From positions 29,808-93,807 of the forward strand of contig CAMHUU010000007.1 in assembly GCA_946188395.1 (NCBI GenBank): a DNA stretch of 64,000 nucleotides, written 5' to 3'. Every line of letters starts with the position of its first letter. Position 1 is the stretch's first letter. A program made the translations under genes and the position numbers. Below are positions 33,182 through 42,295 of this stretch, in pieces. The stretch is from an uncultured Prevotellaceae bacterium. GTDB taxonomy: Bacteria; Bacteroidota; Bacteroidia; Bacteroidales; Bacteroidaceae. Below the pieces are notes generated by a model. The model did no database searches and was not told the origin of the DNA. It saw only the letters and a list, made by a program, of their open reading frames with translations.

Positions 33182-35764
33182 ATGAAGAGACGAGTTAGTA
33201 TATTTTTTGTTTTTTCTTTATTATTTAGCCACATCGTGGCGCAGACGCTCACGGGTCGCGCTCCGGCACAGGTTGCTGTCGGTGAGCAGTTCCGTTTGAG
33301 CTATACGGTCAATACCGATGATGCGAAGGGGTTCAGGGCAGGTGATATTCCTGATGCCTTCGACGTGCTGATGGGGCCTTCGACGTCCCAGCAGTCGAGT
33401 TTCCAGATGGTCAATGGCCATACCTCGAGTTCGTCGAGCATTACCTATACTTATATCCTCTCGGCCAAGAAGAATGGTTCGTTTACCATACCTCCTGCCC
33501 ATGTGACAGCCGGTGGTAAGGCCATCACGTCGAACGAATTGCACATCAAGGTCAGCGGGCAAGCTCAGCCTGGAGGTCAGAGCAGTCGTCAGCAGAGCAG
33601 CACGGGTGAAATCCGCTCGGCAGGATCATCTATTTCCGGCAGCGACCTTTTCATCAAGGTGACAGCTTCGAAACAACATGTTCGTGAACAGGAACCCATT
33701 CTGTTGACCTATAAAGTCTACACGCTCGTCGGGCTTACCCAGCTGAATGGTAAGATGGCCGATCTGAAGAGCTTCTATTCCCGTGAGGTGCCATTGCCGC
33801 AGGAGAAGCAGTTCCATATAGAGAATGTCAACGGAAAGCCCTATCGCACCGTAACGTGGCAGCAGTATGTCATGTTCCCGCAGGTGACGGGTAAACTCGA
33901 GGTTCCCAGCATCACCTACGAAGGCATCGTCGTACAGCAGAACCGTAACGTCGATCCTTTCGAGGCCTTCTTCAACGGAGGCTCAGGCTATATTGAAGTC
34001 AAGAAGGAAATCAAGGCTCCGGGCATCACCATTCAGGTCGATCCGTTGCCTCAACGTCCTGCAGGATTCTCGGGTGGAGTAGGTAAGTACTCCATCTCTG
34101 CCTCACTCGACAAGACCGAGGTTAAGGCTAACGACCCCGTGAAGATGCATGTCGTCGTGAGTGGCGTGGGTAACATGAAACTGTTGAAGCAGCCCGAGGT
34201 GAAGTTCCCCAAGGACTTCGACCACTACGATGCCAAGGTAACTGATAAGACTCAGCTAACCACCAAGGGTCTCGAGGGTTCCATCGTTTACGACTTCTTG
34301 GCTGTACCTCGTCATCAGGGTGACTACGAGATTCCTGCCATCGAATACACCTATTTCGATACGGAGGCAAACAGCTATAAGACCGTCAAGACAGAATCCT
34401 TCACGCTCCATGTCGAGAAGGGCAGCGGAACAAGCCAAGCCACTTATACTAGTCAGGAAGATGTCAAGCAGTTGAATAGCGATATCCATTACATCAAGAC
34501 TGGCGAAACCCGTCAGCGCGGTGTCGACGAGTTCTTCTTCAGCTCCACAGAATACTGGGTATCGCTGGCTGTATTGCTGTTGGGCTTTATCTCGCTCTTC
34601 GTCATCTTCCGTCAGCGCGCCATCGAGAATGCCGACATCGTGAAACAGCGTGCAGGCAAGGCTAACAAGGTGGCCACCAAACGACTGAAGAAGGCTGCAA
34701 AACTGATGGCAGTTGGTAGTCAGAACGAGTTCTACGACGAAGTATTGCGTGCGTTGTGGGGCTATGTGGGCGACAAGTTGAACATGCCTGTCGAACAGCT
34801 CTCGCGAGAAAATATCAGTCAGCAGCTGGAGGCTCGCAACGTCTCTGCTGAAACCATCGGACAATTTATCGGTGCCTTGGACGAGTGCGAGTTCGCGCGC
34901 TACGCTCCAGGCGATGCAACAGGAAATATGAATAAAGTATACGATGCAGCAATGACAGCGATTACGCAGATTGCCACAACGATGAAGAGAGGAGGGAGAA
35001 GTCCTCAAGCCCGACTCCTGCTGATAATGGTCATTTCTCTTACCTCTTATCTCTTACCACTTACCTCTCATGCTGCTGTCACCAAGGCAGAAGCCGACAG
35101 CGCTTATGTCCAGGAGCGTTACCAGCAGGCCGCCAAGGATTACGAAGCCTTGCTGAAGCAGGGTGTGAGTGCCGATTTGTATTATAACCTCGGCAACTGC
35201 TACTACCGCATGGACCAGATAACAAAGGCCGTCCTGAACTACGAGCGCGCCTTGCTGCTGTCGCCTGGCGATAAGGACATTCGTTTCAACCTGCAGATGG
35301 CCCGTTCGAAGACCATCGACAAGATTACTCCCGAGTCGGAGATGTTCTTCGTCACGTGGTACCGTTCGCTGGTTAACGTGCAGAGCGTCGACAGCTGGGC
35401 ACGCACGGCTCTGATAGCCTTGCTCGTTGCTGTTACCCTGGCGCTACTGTATCTGTTCTCCGACCGCATCTGGCTTCGCAAGGTGGGCTTCTTCGGAGGC
35501 ATCTTCTTACTGCTCATATTCCTCGTCAGCAATCTCTTTGCCTGGCAGCAGAAACGTAACCTGACGCAGCGTTCCGGCGCCATCATCATCAAGTCTGCCG
35601 TTAACGTCAAAAGCACACCGTCGAAGAATGGCACCGACCTGTTTATCCTTCACGAAGGCACCAAGGTCATCATCACCGACTCCTCGATGAAGGAGTGGCG
35701 CGAAATCCGTGTGGCCGACGGTAAGGAAGGCTGGCTGGAAACATCTGAAATCGAAGTGATATAA
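33182..35764 (+). CDS. batD: BatD-BatE fusion protein
   Basis: 860 residues in one open frame. Residues 1-600 are BatD: signal peptide (FSLLFSHIVAQ), repeated beta domains (GRAPAQVAVGEQFRLSYTVN; ILSAKKNGSFTIPPAHVTAG), a membrane segment near 458-477 and a cytoplasmic helical end. From Met 601 (ATG at 34982) the sequence is BatE-like: a hydrophobic stretch that looks like a former signal peptide (LLLIMVISLTSYLLPLTSHA), TPR (YYNLGNCYYRMDQITKAVLN), two membrane segments (about 741-760 and 766-785) and an SH3-like end (INVKSTPSK-like AVNVKSTPSKNGT). Met 601 could still serve as an internal start. The joint carries a CT-rich repeat (35028-35072). Confidence 0.85.
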   Translation: MKRRVSIFFVFSLLFSHIVAQTLTGRAPAQVAVGEQFRLSYTVNTDDAKGFRAGDIPDAFDVLMGPSTSQQSSFQMVNGHTSSSSSITYTYILSAKKNGSFTIPPAHVTAGGKAITSNELHIKVSGQAQPGGQSSRQQSSTGEIRSAGSSISGSDLFIKVTASKQHVREQEPILLTYKVYTLVGLTQLNGKMADLKSFYSREVPLPQEKQFHIENVNGKPYRTVTWQQYVMFPQVTGKLEVPSITYEGIVVQQNRNVDPFEAFFNGGSGYIEVKKEIKAPGITIQVDPLPQRPAGFSGGVGKYSISASLDKTEVKANDPVKMHVVVSGVGNMKLLKQPEVKFPKDFDHYDAKVTDKTQLTTKGLEGSIVYDFLAVPRHQGDYEIPAIEYTYFDTEANSYKTVKTESFTLHVEKGSGTSQATYTSQEDVKQLNSDIHYIKTGETRQRGVDEFFFSSTEYWVSLAVLLLGFISLFVIFRQRAIENADIVKQRAGKANKVATKRLKKAAKLMAVGSQNEFYDEVLRALWGYVGDKLNMPVEQLSRENISQQLEARNVSAETIGQFIGALDECEFARYAPGDATGNMNKVYDAAMTAITQIATTMKRGGRSPQARLLLIMVISLTSYLLPLTSHAAVTKAEADSAYVQERYQQAAKDYEALLKQGVSADLYYNLGNCYYRMDQITKAVLNYERALLLSPGDKDIRFNLQMARSKTIDKITPESEMFFVTWYRSLVNVQSVDSWARTALIALLVAVTLALLYLFSDRIWLRKVGFFGGIFLLLIFLVSNLFAWQQKRNLTQRSGAIIIKSAVNVKSTPSKNGTDLFILHEGTKVIITDSSMKEWREIRVADGKEGWLETSEIEVI
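35028..35072. repeat. in-frame CT-rich repeat at the batD/batE joint
   Basis: Tandem CTCTTACCT / CTTATCTCT / TTACCACTTACCTCTCA units encode SLTSYLLPLTSHA. The complement matches the GGTAAGAGGTGAG-type tracts in uvrA (43761-43867) and agmatine deiminase (54098-54243). Confidence 0.65.
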
Positions 35765-35777
35765 TTGAATAAACGAT

Positions 35778-36431
35778 ATGGAAGAAATCATACAATACGA
35801 CAAGCAACTGCTGCTTTGGTTTAATGGCAGCGATTCGCTCTTCTTGGATTCTCTCATCATGACGCTGACCAATGCCAAGACGTGGATTTCGCTCTACCTA
35901 GGATTGTTCTATGTGGTGCTGAAAACCAATCTGAAGAGCAATACCGCCGTTCGCGACATCCTGCTGGTGCTGGCTGCTGCCGGAGCCTGCGTTTTACTTG
36001 CCGGAACCATCGACGATACGATAGTAAAACCCCTTGTGGCCCGCTGGCGACCTACCCACGACCCTGAAATTGGTGCTCTTGTCGACACGGTGAATGACTA
36101 TCGTGGCGGCAACTACGGCTTCTTCTCGGCCCACGCTGCCAACACATTCTCCATTGCGGTATTCTTCTCCTTGCTGATGCGACAGCGACTGCTGACCATC
36201 TTCCTGGTTGCCTGGTCGCTGACGAACTGTTATACGCGACTCTATCTGGGCGTCCACTATCCCGGCGACATTACCGTTGGTCTGATTTGGGGCGGTTTGG
36301 TGGGTTTCTGTGTCTATAAGGGCTATTGCCGTGTGACGCGTCCAGCCGTTTATACGCTTCAGTTATGCTATGTCCCCATAGCCATACTCTGTCTGACGGT
36401 ACTCGTCGCCATAGTGATGGCTTTGTTATAA
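35778..36431 (+). CDS. PAP2-family membrane phosphatase
   Basis: 217 residues, about five membrane segments. PAP2 motifs: KPLVARWRP (K-x6-RP), the SAHAANTFS variant of the PSGH motif with the catalytic His, and CYTRLYLGVHYPGDITVG with the second catalytic His and Asp. It may dephosphorylate undecaprenyl pyrophosphate, lipid A or phosphatidate. It begins 13 bases after batDE and ends 12 bases before queA. Confidence 0.9.
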   Translation: MEEIIQYDKQLLLWFNGSDSLFLDSLIMTLTNAKTWISLYLGLFYVVLKTNLKSNTAVRDILLVLAAAGACVLLAGTIDDTIVKPLVARWRPTHDPEIGALVDTVNDYRGGNYGFFSAHAANTFSIAVFFSLLMRQRLLTIFLVAWSLTNCYTRLYLGVHYPGDITVGLIWGGLVGFCVYKGYCRVTRPAVYTLQLCYVPIAILCLTVLVAIVMALL

Positions 36432-36443
36432 GAGATCTCAACG

Positions 36444-37688
36444 ATGAATACGAAAGAGATACATATCAGCGACTATAGCTACGAGCTGGCCGACGAACGC
36501 ATTGCCAAGTTTCCTTTGGCCGAGCGCGACCACTCGAAGCTGCTCCTATATAATAAAGGTGTAGTGGGGGAAGATGTGTTCTACAACTTGCCCAACTATT
36601 TGCCCGAAGGTGCGCTGATGGTGATGAACAATACGAAGGTCATTCAGGCCCGTCTGCATTTCCGCAAAAGCACGGGGGCGCTGATAGAGGTATTCCTGCT
36701 GGAACCTGCCCAGCCTGCCGACTACGAACAAATGTTCCAACAGACGCACCGCTGTTCATGGCTTTGTCTGGTGGGCAATCAGAAGAAATGGAAGGAAGGC
36801 TCGCTCACTCGCGAATTGGAAATCAAGAACGAGAAATTCCAAATCTCGGCTACTCGTCAGGGAGAACAGGGAACTAGCCAACTCATTGAGTTCGAATGGA
36901 ACAATGCCAACATCAACTTTGCCGACATTCTCGACGTGATGGGCGAACTGCCCATTCCTCCCTATCTGAACCGCGAGACACAGGAGAGCGACAAAATGAC
37001 CTATCAGACCGTCTATTCGAAGATAAAAGGCTCGGTGGCTGCCCCTACGGCAGGATTGCACTTTACCGAGCGTGTGCTGAGTGCTATCGATGCCCATGGT
37101 ATTGAGCGCGAAGAGGTGACGCTGCATGTTGGTGCCGGAACGTTCCGCCCCGTCAAGAGCGAGACTATCGGCGAACATCCCATGCACACGGAATATATTG
37201 CCGTGCACCGTCACACCATCGAGCGACTGCTGGCTCACAACGCCGAAGCCATTGCCGTTGGCACCACCAGTGTCCGCACGCTGGAGAGCCTCTACTATAT
37301 GGGCCTGAAGGTGCTGGCCAATCCCGATATTACAGAATACGAACTGCACGTCAACCAATGGGAACCCTATCAAGGGGACGGTTCCATATGTGATAGCGAA
37401 GCGTTTACAGGGGAACCGTCCCCATGTGTGTCGCTTCAGGCTTTGCTGGACTGGATGGTGCGCCACGAACTCACCGTGCTCCACTCGTCCACGCAGATTA
37501 TCATCGCTCCGGGCTACGACTATCACATTGTCAAGATGCTCATCACCAATTTCCACCAGCCTCAGTCGACGCTGTTGCTGTTGGTGAGTGCCTTCGTTCA
37601 TGGCGACTGGCACAAGATCTACGACTACGCCTTGGCTCACGACTTCCGCTTCTTGAGCTATGGCGACTCCTCGCTACTCATACCATAA
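36444..37688 (+). CDS. queA: S-adenosylmethionine:tRNA ribosyltransferase-isomerase
   Basis: 414 residues, somewhat long for QueA. Family motifs: YELADERIAKFPLAERDHSK, MVMNNTKVIQARLHF, AAPTAGLHFTERVL, VTLHVGAGTFRPV, ITNFHQPQSTLLLLVSAF and FLSYGDSSLL at the end. It transfers the ribosyl part of SAM to 7-aminomethyl-7-deazaguanine in tRNA (queuosine pathway). Between WEPYQ and VSLQALLDWM, residues about 310-328, it carries an extra segment (GDGSICDSEAFTGEPSPC) coded by a perfect palindrome, apparently a repeat insertion that keeps frame. Catalytic segments flank it intact. Confidence 0.93.
   Translation: MNTKEIHISDYSYELADERIAKFPLAERDHSKLLLYNKGVVGEDVFYNLPNYLPEGALMVMNNTKVIQARLHFRKSTGALIEVFLLEPAQPADYEQMFQQTHRCSWLCLVGNQKKWKEGSLTRELEIKNEKFQISATRQGEQGTSQLIEFEWNNANINFADILDVMGELPIPPYLNRETQESDKMTYQTVYSKIKGSVAAPTAGLHFTERVLSAIDAHGIEREEVTLHVGAGTFRPVKSETIGEHPMHTEYIAVHRHTIERLLAHNAEAIAVGTTSVRTLESLYYMGLKVLANPDITEYELHVNQWEPYQGDGSICDSEAFTGEPSPCVSLQALLDWMVRHELTVLHSSTQIIIAPGYDYHIVKMLITNFHQPQSTLLLLVSAFVHGDWHKIYDYALAHDFRFLSYGDSSLLIP
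37374..37423. repeat. palindromic repeat element inside queA
   Basis: GGGGACGGTTCC (37374-37385) and GGAACCGTCCCC (37412-37423) form a perfect 12 bp stem around a 26 base loop. This GGGGACGGTTCC type resembles REP-like palindromes associated with Y1/RAYT transposases in other bacteria (recall, not checked). Confidence 0.7.
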
Positions 37689-37721
37689 ACATCAAATGTC
37701 AAACATCAAATTTCAAACGAT
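37689..37721. repeat. spacer microrepeat (CATCAAATGTCAAA units)
   Basis: The 33-base spacer between queA and nadE is made of ACATCAAATGTCAA / ACATCAAATTTCAAA units. Confidence 0.5.
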
Positions 37722-39647
37722 ATGAAATACGGATTCATCAAGGTGGCTGCTGCCGTACCGGCTGTAAAGGTGGCCGACGTGGTTTACAACGTTCAGGAAA
37801 TCGAGAAACTCATCTCTCTGGCCGATAGCGAGCACGTTGAGATTGTGTGCTTCCCCGAGCTGTGCATCACGGGCTACACGTGTCAGGACCTGTTCAAAGA
37901 ACAACTGTTACTCACCAAGGCGGAAGAAGGTCTGCTCATGCTGCTCGACTTCACCCGCAAGCTCGACGTTATCGCCATTGTCGGACTGCCCGTCCAGGCC
38001 CGCGGACTCTTGTTGAATTGTGCGGTAGTCATTCAGCATGGCACCATTCTGGGCGTGGTTCCCAAGACCTACCTGCCCAACTACAACGAATTCTACGAGA
38101 AACGTTGGTTTGCTTCCGCCCAGGACTTGAATCCTACCGATATCTATCTGGCTGGGACTCCCGTCCACCTGTCGTCTGAGCCGTTGCTGTTCCAGACCTG
38201 CGACGGCGTCCGTTTCGGTGTGGAAATCTGCGAAGATGTCTGGGCGCCCATTCCTCCTAGCAATAATCTGACGATGGCTGGTGCCGAGATTATCTTCAAC
38301 TGCTCTGCCAGCGACGAGCTCATTGGCAAACATGGCTATCTGCGTTCGCTGGTGGCCCAGCAGAGTGCCCGCACCATGAGCGGTTACGTCTACGCATCGT
38401 CGGGCTTTGGCGAGTCTACACAGGATGTCGTCTATGCTGGCAATGCAATGTTTTTTGAAAACGGAAAGGTGCTTGTCGAGGGCGAGCGTTTCTCGTTCCA
38501 GCCCCAACTGCAGACGGCTCAGATTGACGTCGAGCGCCTGCGTACTGATCGGCAGACCAATAGCACGTTCATCAATGCCCAGCGCGAGGCCCACGCTCAG
38601 GTCATCGAGGCCAAGCCGGCTATGGACGACCATCCCTTCGAATTCACGCGTTCCATTGACGCTCATCCCTTCATTCCTCAGGACGACGAAATGAAGGAAA
38701 CTTGCGAGGAGATTCTCAATATCCAGACAGCAGGACTGGCTAAGCGACTCATCCACACCAATTGCCAACATGTCGTCATCGGCATCAGCGGTGGACTAGA
38801 CTCCACACTGGCCCTGTTGGTATGCGTGCGCACCTTCGACCGTCTCGGTTACGATCGCAAAGGCATTATTGGGGTTACCATGCCTGGTTTCGGAACGACA
38901 GACCGCACGCACGACAATGCCGCCTCGCTCATGCAGACGCTAGCCATTTCGCAGATGGAGATTCCCATTGCGAAGGCCGTCAAACAACATTTCTCCGACA
39001 TTGGCCACGATGCAGCCATCCACGATGCTACCTACGAGAATTCGCAGGCTCGCGAGCGCACGCAGATTCTGATGGACCTTGCCAACAAGCTTAACGCCAT
39101 CGTCGTGGGCACTGGCGACCTCTCGGAACTGGCTCTGGGTTGGGCCACCTACAATGGCGACCACATGTCGATGTATGGTGTCAATGCCGGCATCCCCAAG
39201 ACACTCATCCAGTACATTATTAAATATATTGCCTCCACACCGGCCTTCTCGGCCCAGCGCGAGACGTTGCTGGACATTGTCGACACGCCGATTTCGCCCG
39301 AGCTGACACCTGCCGACGAAAAGGGAAACATCAAGCAGAAGACTGAGGATCTCGTCGGACCCTACGAACTCCACGACTTCTTCCTCTACTATTTTATGCG
39401 CTTCGGATTCCGTCCTGCCAAGATTTTCCTGATGGCACAGCAGGCCTTTGGATTGTCTTACGACGCTGCCACCATCAAGAAGTGGCTCCAGACGTTCTGC
39501 CGCCGTTTCTTCTCGCAGCAGTTCAAGCGTTCCTGTCTGCCCGACGGTCCCAAGGTGGGCAGCATCAGCCTCTCGCCCCGTGGCGATTGGCGCATGCCAA
39601 GCGATGCCAGCTCGGCATTATGGGTCAAGGAGTGCGAGGAGTTATAG
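37722..39647 (+). CDS. nadE: glutamine-dependent NAD+ synthetase
   Basis: 641 residues, two domains. The N-terminal nitrilase-type glutaminase has the Glu-Lys-Cys triad in VCFPELCITGYTC, VVPKTYLPNYNEFYEKRWF and FGVEICEDVWAP. The C-terminal synthetase has the PP-loop VIGISGGLDSTLALLV and VGTGDLSELALGWATYNGDH. It amidates deamido-NAD with ammonia from glutamine, the last step of NAD synthesis. It is the last gene of the bat-pap2-queA-nadE run before a new promoter. Confidence 0.97.
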   Translation: MKYGFIKVAAAVPAVKVADVVYNVQEIEKLISLADSEHVEIVCFPELCITGYTCQDLFKEQLLLTKAEEGLLMLLDFTRKLDVIAIVGLPVQARGLLLNCAVVIQHGTILGVVPKTYLPNYNEFYEKRWFASAQDLNPTDIYLAGTPVHLSSEPLLFQTCDGVRFGVEICEDVWAPIPPSNNLTMAGAEIIFNCSASDELIGKHGYLRSLVAQQSARTMSGYVYASSGFGESTQDVVYAGNAMFFENGKVLVEGERFSFQPQLQTAQIDVERLRTDRQTNSTFINAQREAHAQVIEAKPAMDDHPFEFTRSIDAHPFIPQDDEMKETCEEILNIQTAGLAKRLIHTNCQHVVIGISGGLDSTLALLVCVRTFDRLGYDRKGIIGVTMPGFGTTDRTHDNAASLMQTLAISQMEIPIAKAVKQHFSDIGHDAAIHDATYENSQARERTQILMDLANKLNAIVVGTGDLSELALGWATYNGDHMSMYGVNAGIPKTLIQYIIKYIASTPAFSAQRETLLDIVDTPISPELTPADEKGNIKQKTEDLVGPYELHDFFLYYFMRFGFRPAKIFLMAQQAFGLSYDAATIKKWLQTFCRRFFSQQFKRSCLPDGPKVGSISLSPRGDWRMPSDASSALWVKECEEL

Positions 39648-39662
39648 AAAGTGCTGACAGAA

Positions 39663-39694
39663 TTTGTAGAATCAAAAAAAATATCGTACCTTTG
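39663..39694 (+). promoter_or_regulatory. promoter (-33 TTTG, -7 TACCTTTG) giving a nearly leaderless mRNA
   Basis: TTTG at 39663-39666 and TACCTTTG at 39687-39694, 20 bases apart. The ATG at 39700 starts only 5 bases after the -7 box, where transcription itself should begin. Confidence 0.75.
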
Positions 39695-39699
39695 CGACC

Positions 39700-40209
39700 A
39701 TGATGAAAACGGTGACCGTAAAAGACCTGGCTTTACGTCAGGCTGCCGGCGAGGGCATGGATGCCTTCGTGGCCTGTTTCGTGACGGCTATCAAGGATGC
39801 TATCGATGGTGAGCTGACTGCCGAGACGATGGCCCAGCTTAATGCTGATCAGATTACACTGCTGGCGTGGCAGACGCTGCACGATGAGGTGATGGACGGC
39901 GGTTTCGTCCAGCTCATCCATAACGGATACGGTCCCTTCATCTTCAAGAATCCCTTTGCCAAAGCCGTGAAGCTGTGGGGACTGCGCCCGCTGTCGAAGC
40001 TCATCTACGATGCCCACTCGCTGTATATAAAATATGGCCAGCAGTTGGAGCGCGACTGCACCGACGACGAATTTATGGCCCTGTTCGAGCAGTATCCCGA
40101 GTTCGACGACCTGGACGACCTGTTTGTCGAGGAAGAAGAAGCGTGGACCGAGCAGATAGCCCGATATATTGATAACAACATTGAGAAATTTGCACTAATC
40201 ACACAGTAG
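39700..40209 (+). CDS. DUF4375 (DMP19-like) family protein
   Basis: 169 residues, acidic and soluble. DUF4375 features: LAWQTLHDEVMDGGFVQLIH, NGYGPFIFKNPFAKAVKLWG, and an acidic end (DDLDDLFVEEEEAWTEQIAR). DMP19 is the Neisseria DNA-mimic protein that titrates a repressor; the negative tail would fit such a role but that is only an analogy. Either ATG 39700 or ATG 39703 may be the start, the promoter being immediately upstream. Confidence 0.75.
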   Translation: MMKTVTVKDLALRQAAGEGMDAFVACFVTAIKDAIDGELTAETMAQLNADQITLLAWQTLHDEVMDGGFVQLIHNGYGPFIFKNPFAKAVKLWGLRPLSKLIYDAHSLYIKYGQQLERDCTDDEFMALFEQYPEFDDLDDLFVEEEEAWTEQIARYIDNNIEKFALITQ

Positions 40210-40273
40210 GGTCGGTTCTTCGACCTAAAGGTACGAAGTGTGGCGTTGCAATTCTCTGTGTATTTTTATATTT

Positions 40274-40759
40274 ATGAATAAGGAACAAGAACAGATTAGG
40301 AAAAAGAGTCCTATCCAGATAAAAAACAAGAAGGCCTCGTTTGAGTATTTCTTTATCGAGGAGTTCACGGCTGGCATTGTGCTTACCGGTACGGAGATTA
40401 AGAGCATCCGTCTGGGCAAGGCCTCGCTAGTCGACACCTACTGTACCATCATCAATGGCGAGCTGTGGGTGAAGGGCATGAGTGTGTCGCCCTATTTCTA
40501 TGGCTCCTACAATAACCACGAGTTGAAGCGCGACCGCAAGTTGCTGCTCACGAAGCGCGAGATTTCCAGGCTGGCGTCGGCTACCAAGCAGACGGGCTAC
40601 ACCATCGTGCCCCTCCTGGTATTCATCGACCCCAAGGGACGTGCCAAGATGGATATCGCCCTCTGCAAGGGTAAGAAGGAGTTCGACAAGCGCCAGACGC
40701 TGAAGGAAAAGGAAGACCGTCGTGAAATGGACCGTGCCATGAAATCCTTTAAACATTAA
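40274..40759 (+). CDS. smpB: SsrA-binding protein SmpB
   Basis: 161 residues from ATG 40274 ([20 protein letters not shown]). SmpB motifs: [54 protein letters not shown] and the basic tail [20 protein letters not shown]. It binds tmRNA for ribosome rescue; the ssrA gene is not in this window. It starts 64 bases after the DUF4375 gene and no TAnnTTTG box is seen between them. Confidence 0.96.
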   Translation: MNKEQEQIRKKSPIQIKNKKASFEYFFIEEFTAGIVLTGTEIKSIRLGKASLVDTYCTIINGELWVKGMSVSPYFYGSYNNHELKRDRKLLLTKREISRLASATKQTGYTIVPLLVFIDPKGRAKMDIALCKGKKEFDKRQTLKEKEDRREMDRAMKSFKH

Positions 40760-40765
40760 CATCGT

Positions 40766-42244
40766 ATGAAGAAAGTCATTACTATATGCCTGTTGCTCGT
40801 CGCCCTGGTGGCTTCGGCACAGCAGAAACGCGAGTTCCGCGGAGCGTGGATTCAATGTGTCAACGGCCAGTTCAAGGGCATGTCCACCGAGGCCATGCAG
40901 CGCACGCTGACCTACCAGTTGAACGAATTGCAGAAGGATGGCTGCAACGCCATCATCTTCCAGGTGCGCCCCGAGTGCGACGCCCTCTATGAGAGCAGCA
41001 TCGAACCGTGGAGCTATTACCTCACGGGCGAACAGGGTTCCAGACCCTATCCTTATTGGGACCCGCTGAAGTGGATGGTCGACGAGTGCCACAAGCGTGG
41101 CATGGAGCTTCACGCCTGGATCAATCCCTACCGTGCCAAGACGAAGACGGCTCATGGTAATGCCCGCAACCACGTTGTGGTGCAGCATCCCGAATGGACT
41201 TTCCAGTACGATGGTCTGACGCTGCTCAACCCCGCCTTGCAGGAGTGCCGCGACTACATCTGCAACGTTGCTCGCGACATCGTGACACGTTACGACGTCG
41301 ACGGATTCCATATCGACGACTATTTCTATCCCTATCCCGTGGCTGGCGTGCAGATTCCCGACGACGCCCAGTATCGTGCCAATTCCAATGGCATCGGCAA
41401 TCGTGGCGACTGGCGCCGTTTCAATGTCAATCTCTTCATCGAACAGCTCTACAAGACGGTTCACGAGGCCAAGCCTTGGGTGAAGGTGGGCATCTCGCCC
41501 TTCGGCATCTACCGCAACAAGAAGAGCGACCCCAACGGCAGCCGTACCAATGGTCTGCAGAACTACGACGACCTCTATGCCGACGTGTTGCTGTGGGATG
41601 CCAACGGGTGGATGGACTATTGCGTGCCCCAGATTTATTGGGAGATTGGCAACCGTGCTGCCGACTACGATGAACTCATCCATTGGTGGAACCAGCACCT
41701 GACGCGTACTGCGCTGTACATCGGCGAGGATGTCGAGCGCACGGTGAAACATGCTGACCTGAAGGACAAGAACCGCCACCAGCTGTCAGCCAAGATGTCG
41801 CTCCATCAGCAGCTGCCTCGTGTGAAGGGTACCGTGCTGTGGTATGCCAAGGCTGCCGTCGATAACATAGGCAACTATGGCACCTCTCTGCGTAACGTCT
41901 ATTGGCGTACGCCTGCCTTGCAGCCCGTCATGGAACACATCGACAAAAAGGCTCCCAAGAAGGTGCGCAAACTGAAGGCATTCAATTTCGATGGTCAGCG
42001 GGTATTGTTCTGGACAGCTCCCAAGGGGAAAGGCTGGCAGGACGAGGCCACGCGCTATGCCGTCTACCGCTTCGACAAGAGCGAAAAGGTCGACCTTCAC
42101 GACACGAGTCACCTGAAGGCCATCGTCAGCGATACTTTCTACGAGATGCCTGCCAACGAGCAGACGCCTTGTGTGTACGTTGTTACCGCCCTCGACCGCA
42201 TGCAGAACGAGAGCAAAGAGGTCAAAGTTAAGATCAAGAAATAA
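40766..42244 (+). CDS. exported glycosyl-hydrolase-like protein, GHL10 (DUF187) family
   Basis: 492 residues with a signal peptide (VITICLLLVALVASAQ). GHL10 motifs: EFRGAWIQCVNGQFKG, NAIIFQVRPECDALYESSIE, GMELHAWINPYRAKT, YDVDGFHIDDYFYPYP and VKVGISPFGIYRNK. The C-terminal third looks like a fibronectin-type domain (LFWTAPKGKG, YVVTALDRMQNES). It starts 6 bases after smpB and is a distant paralogue of the protein at 9011-10474. Substrate unknown. Confidence 0.9.
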   Translation: MKKVITICLLLVALVASAQQKREFRGAWIQCVNGQFKGMSTEAMQRTLTYQLNELQKDGCNAIIFQVRPECDALYESSIEPWSYYLTGEQGSRPYPYWDPLKWMVDECHKRGMELHAWINPYRAKTKTAHGNARNHVVVQHPEWTFQYDGLTLLNPALQECRDYICNVARDIVTRYDVDGFHIDDYFYPYPVAGVQIPDDAQYRANSNGIGNRGDWRRFNVNLFIEQLYKTVHEAKPWVKVGISPFGIYRNKKSDPNGSRTNGLQNYDDLYADVLLWDANGWMDYCVPQIYWEIGNRAADYDELIHWWNQHLTRTALYIGEDVERTVKHADLKDKNRHQLSAKMSLHQQLPRVKGTVLWYAKAAVDNIGNYGTSLRNVYWRTPALQPVMEHIDKKAPKKVRKLKAFNFDGQRVLFWTAPKGKGWQDEATRYAVYRFDKSEKVDLHDTSHLKAIVSDTFYEMPANEQTPCVYVVTALDRMQNESKEVKVKIKK

Positions 42245-42295
42245 GCACGAACGGCCATTTATTCGTGTAATTCGTGAAATTCGTGGTCGAAAAAA
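42245..42295. repeat. spacer repeat (ATTCGTG units) between convergent genes
   Basis: ATTCGTGTA, ATTCGTGAA and ATTCGTGGTCG units fill the gap between the GHL10 gene and uvrA. No hairpin terminator is seen. The complement (CACGAATT) matches the tract in the EFR1 gene. Confidence 0.6.

Noticed and set aside
40210..40273. Possible promoter/terminator between the DUF4375 gene and smpB
   Set aside because: GGTCG-CGACC gives only a 5 bp stem, and TATTTTTA before the ATG lacks the final G of the -7 consensus.
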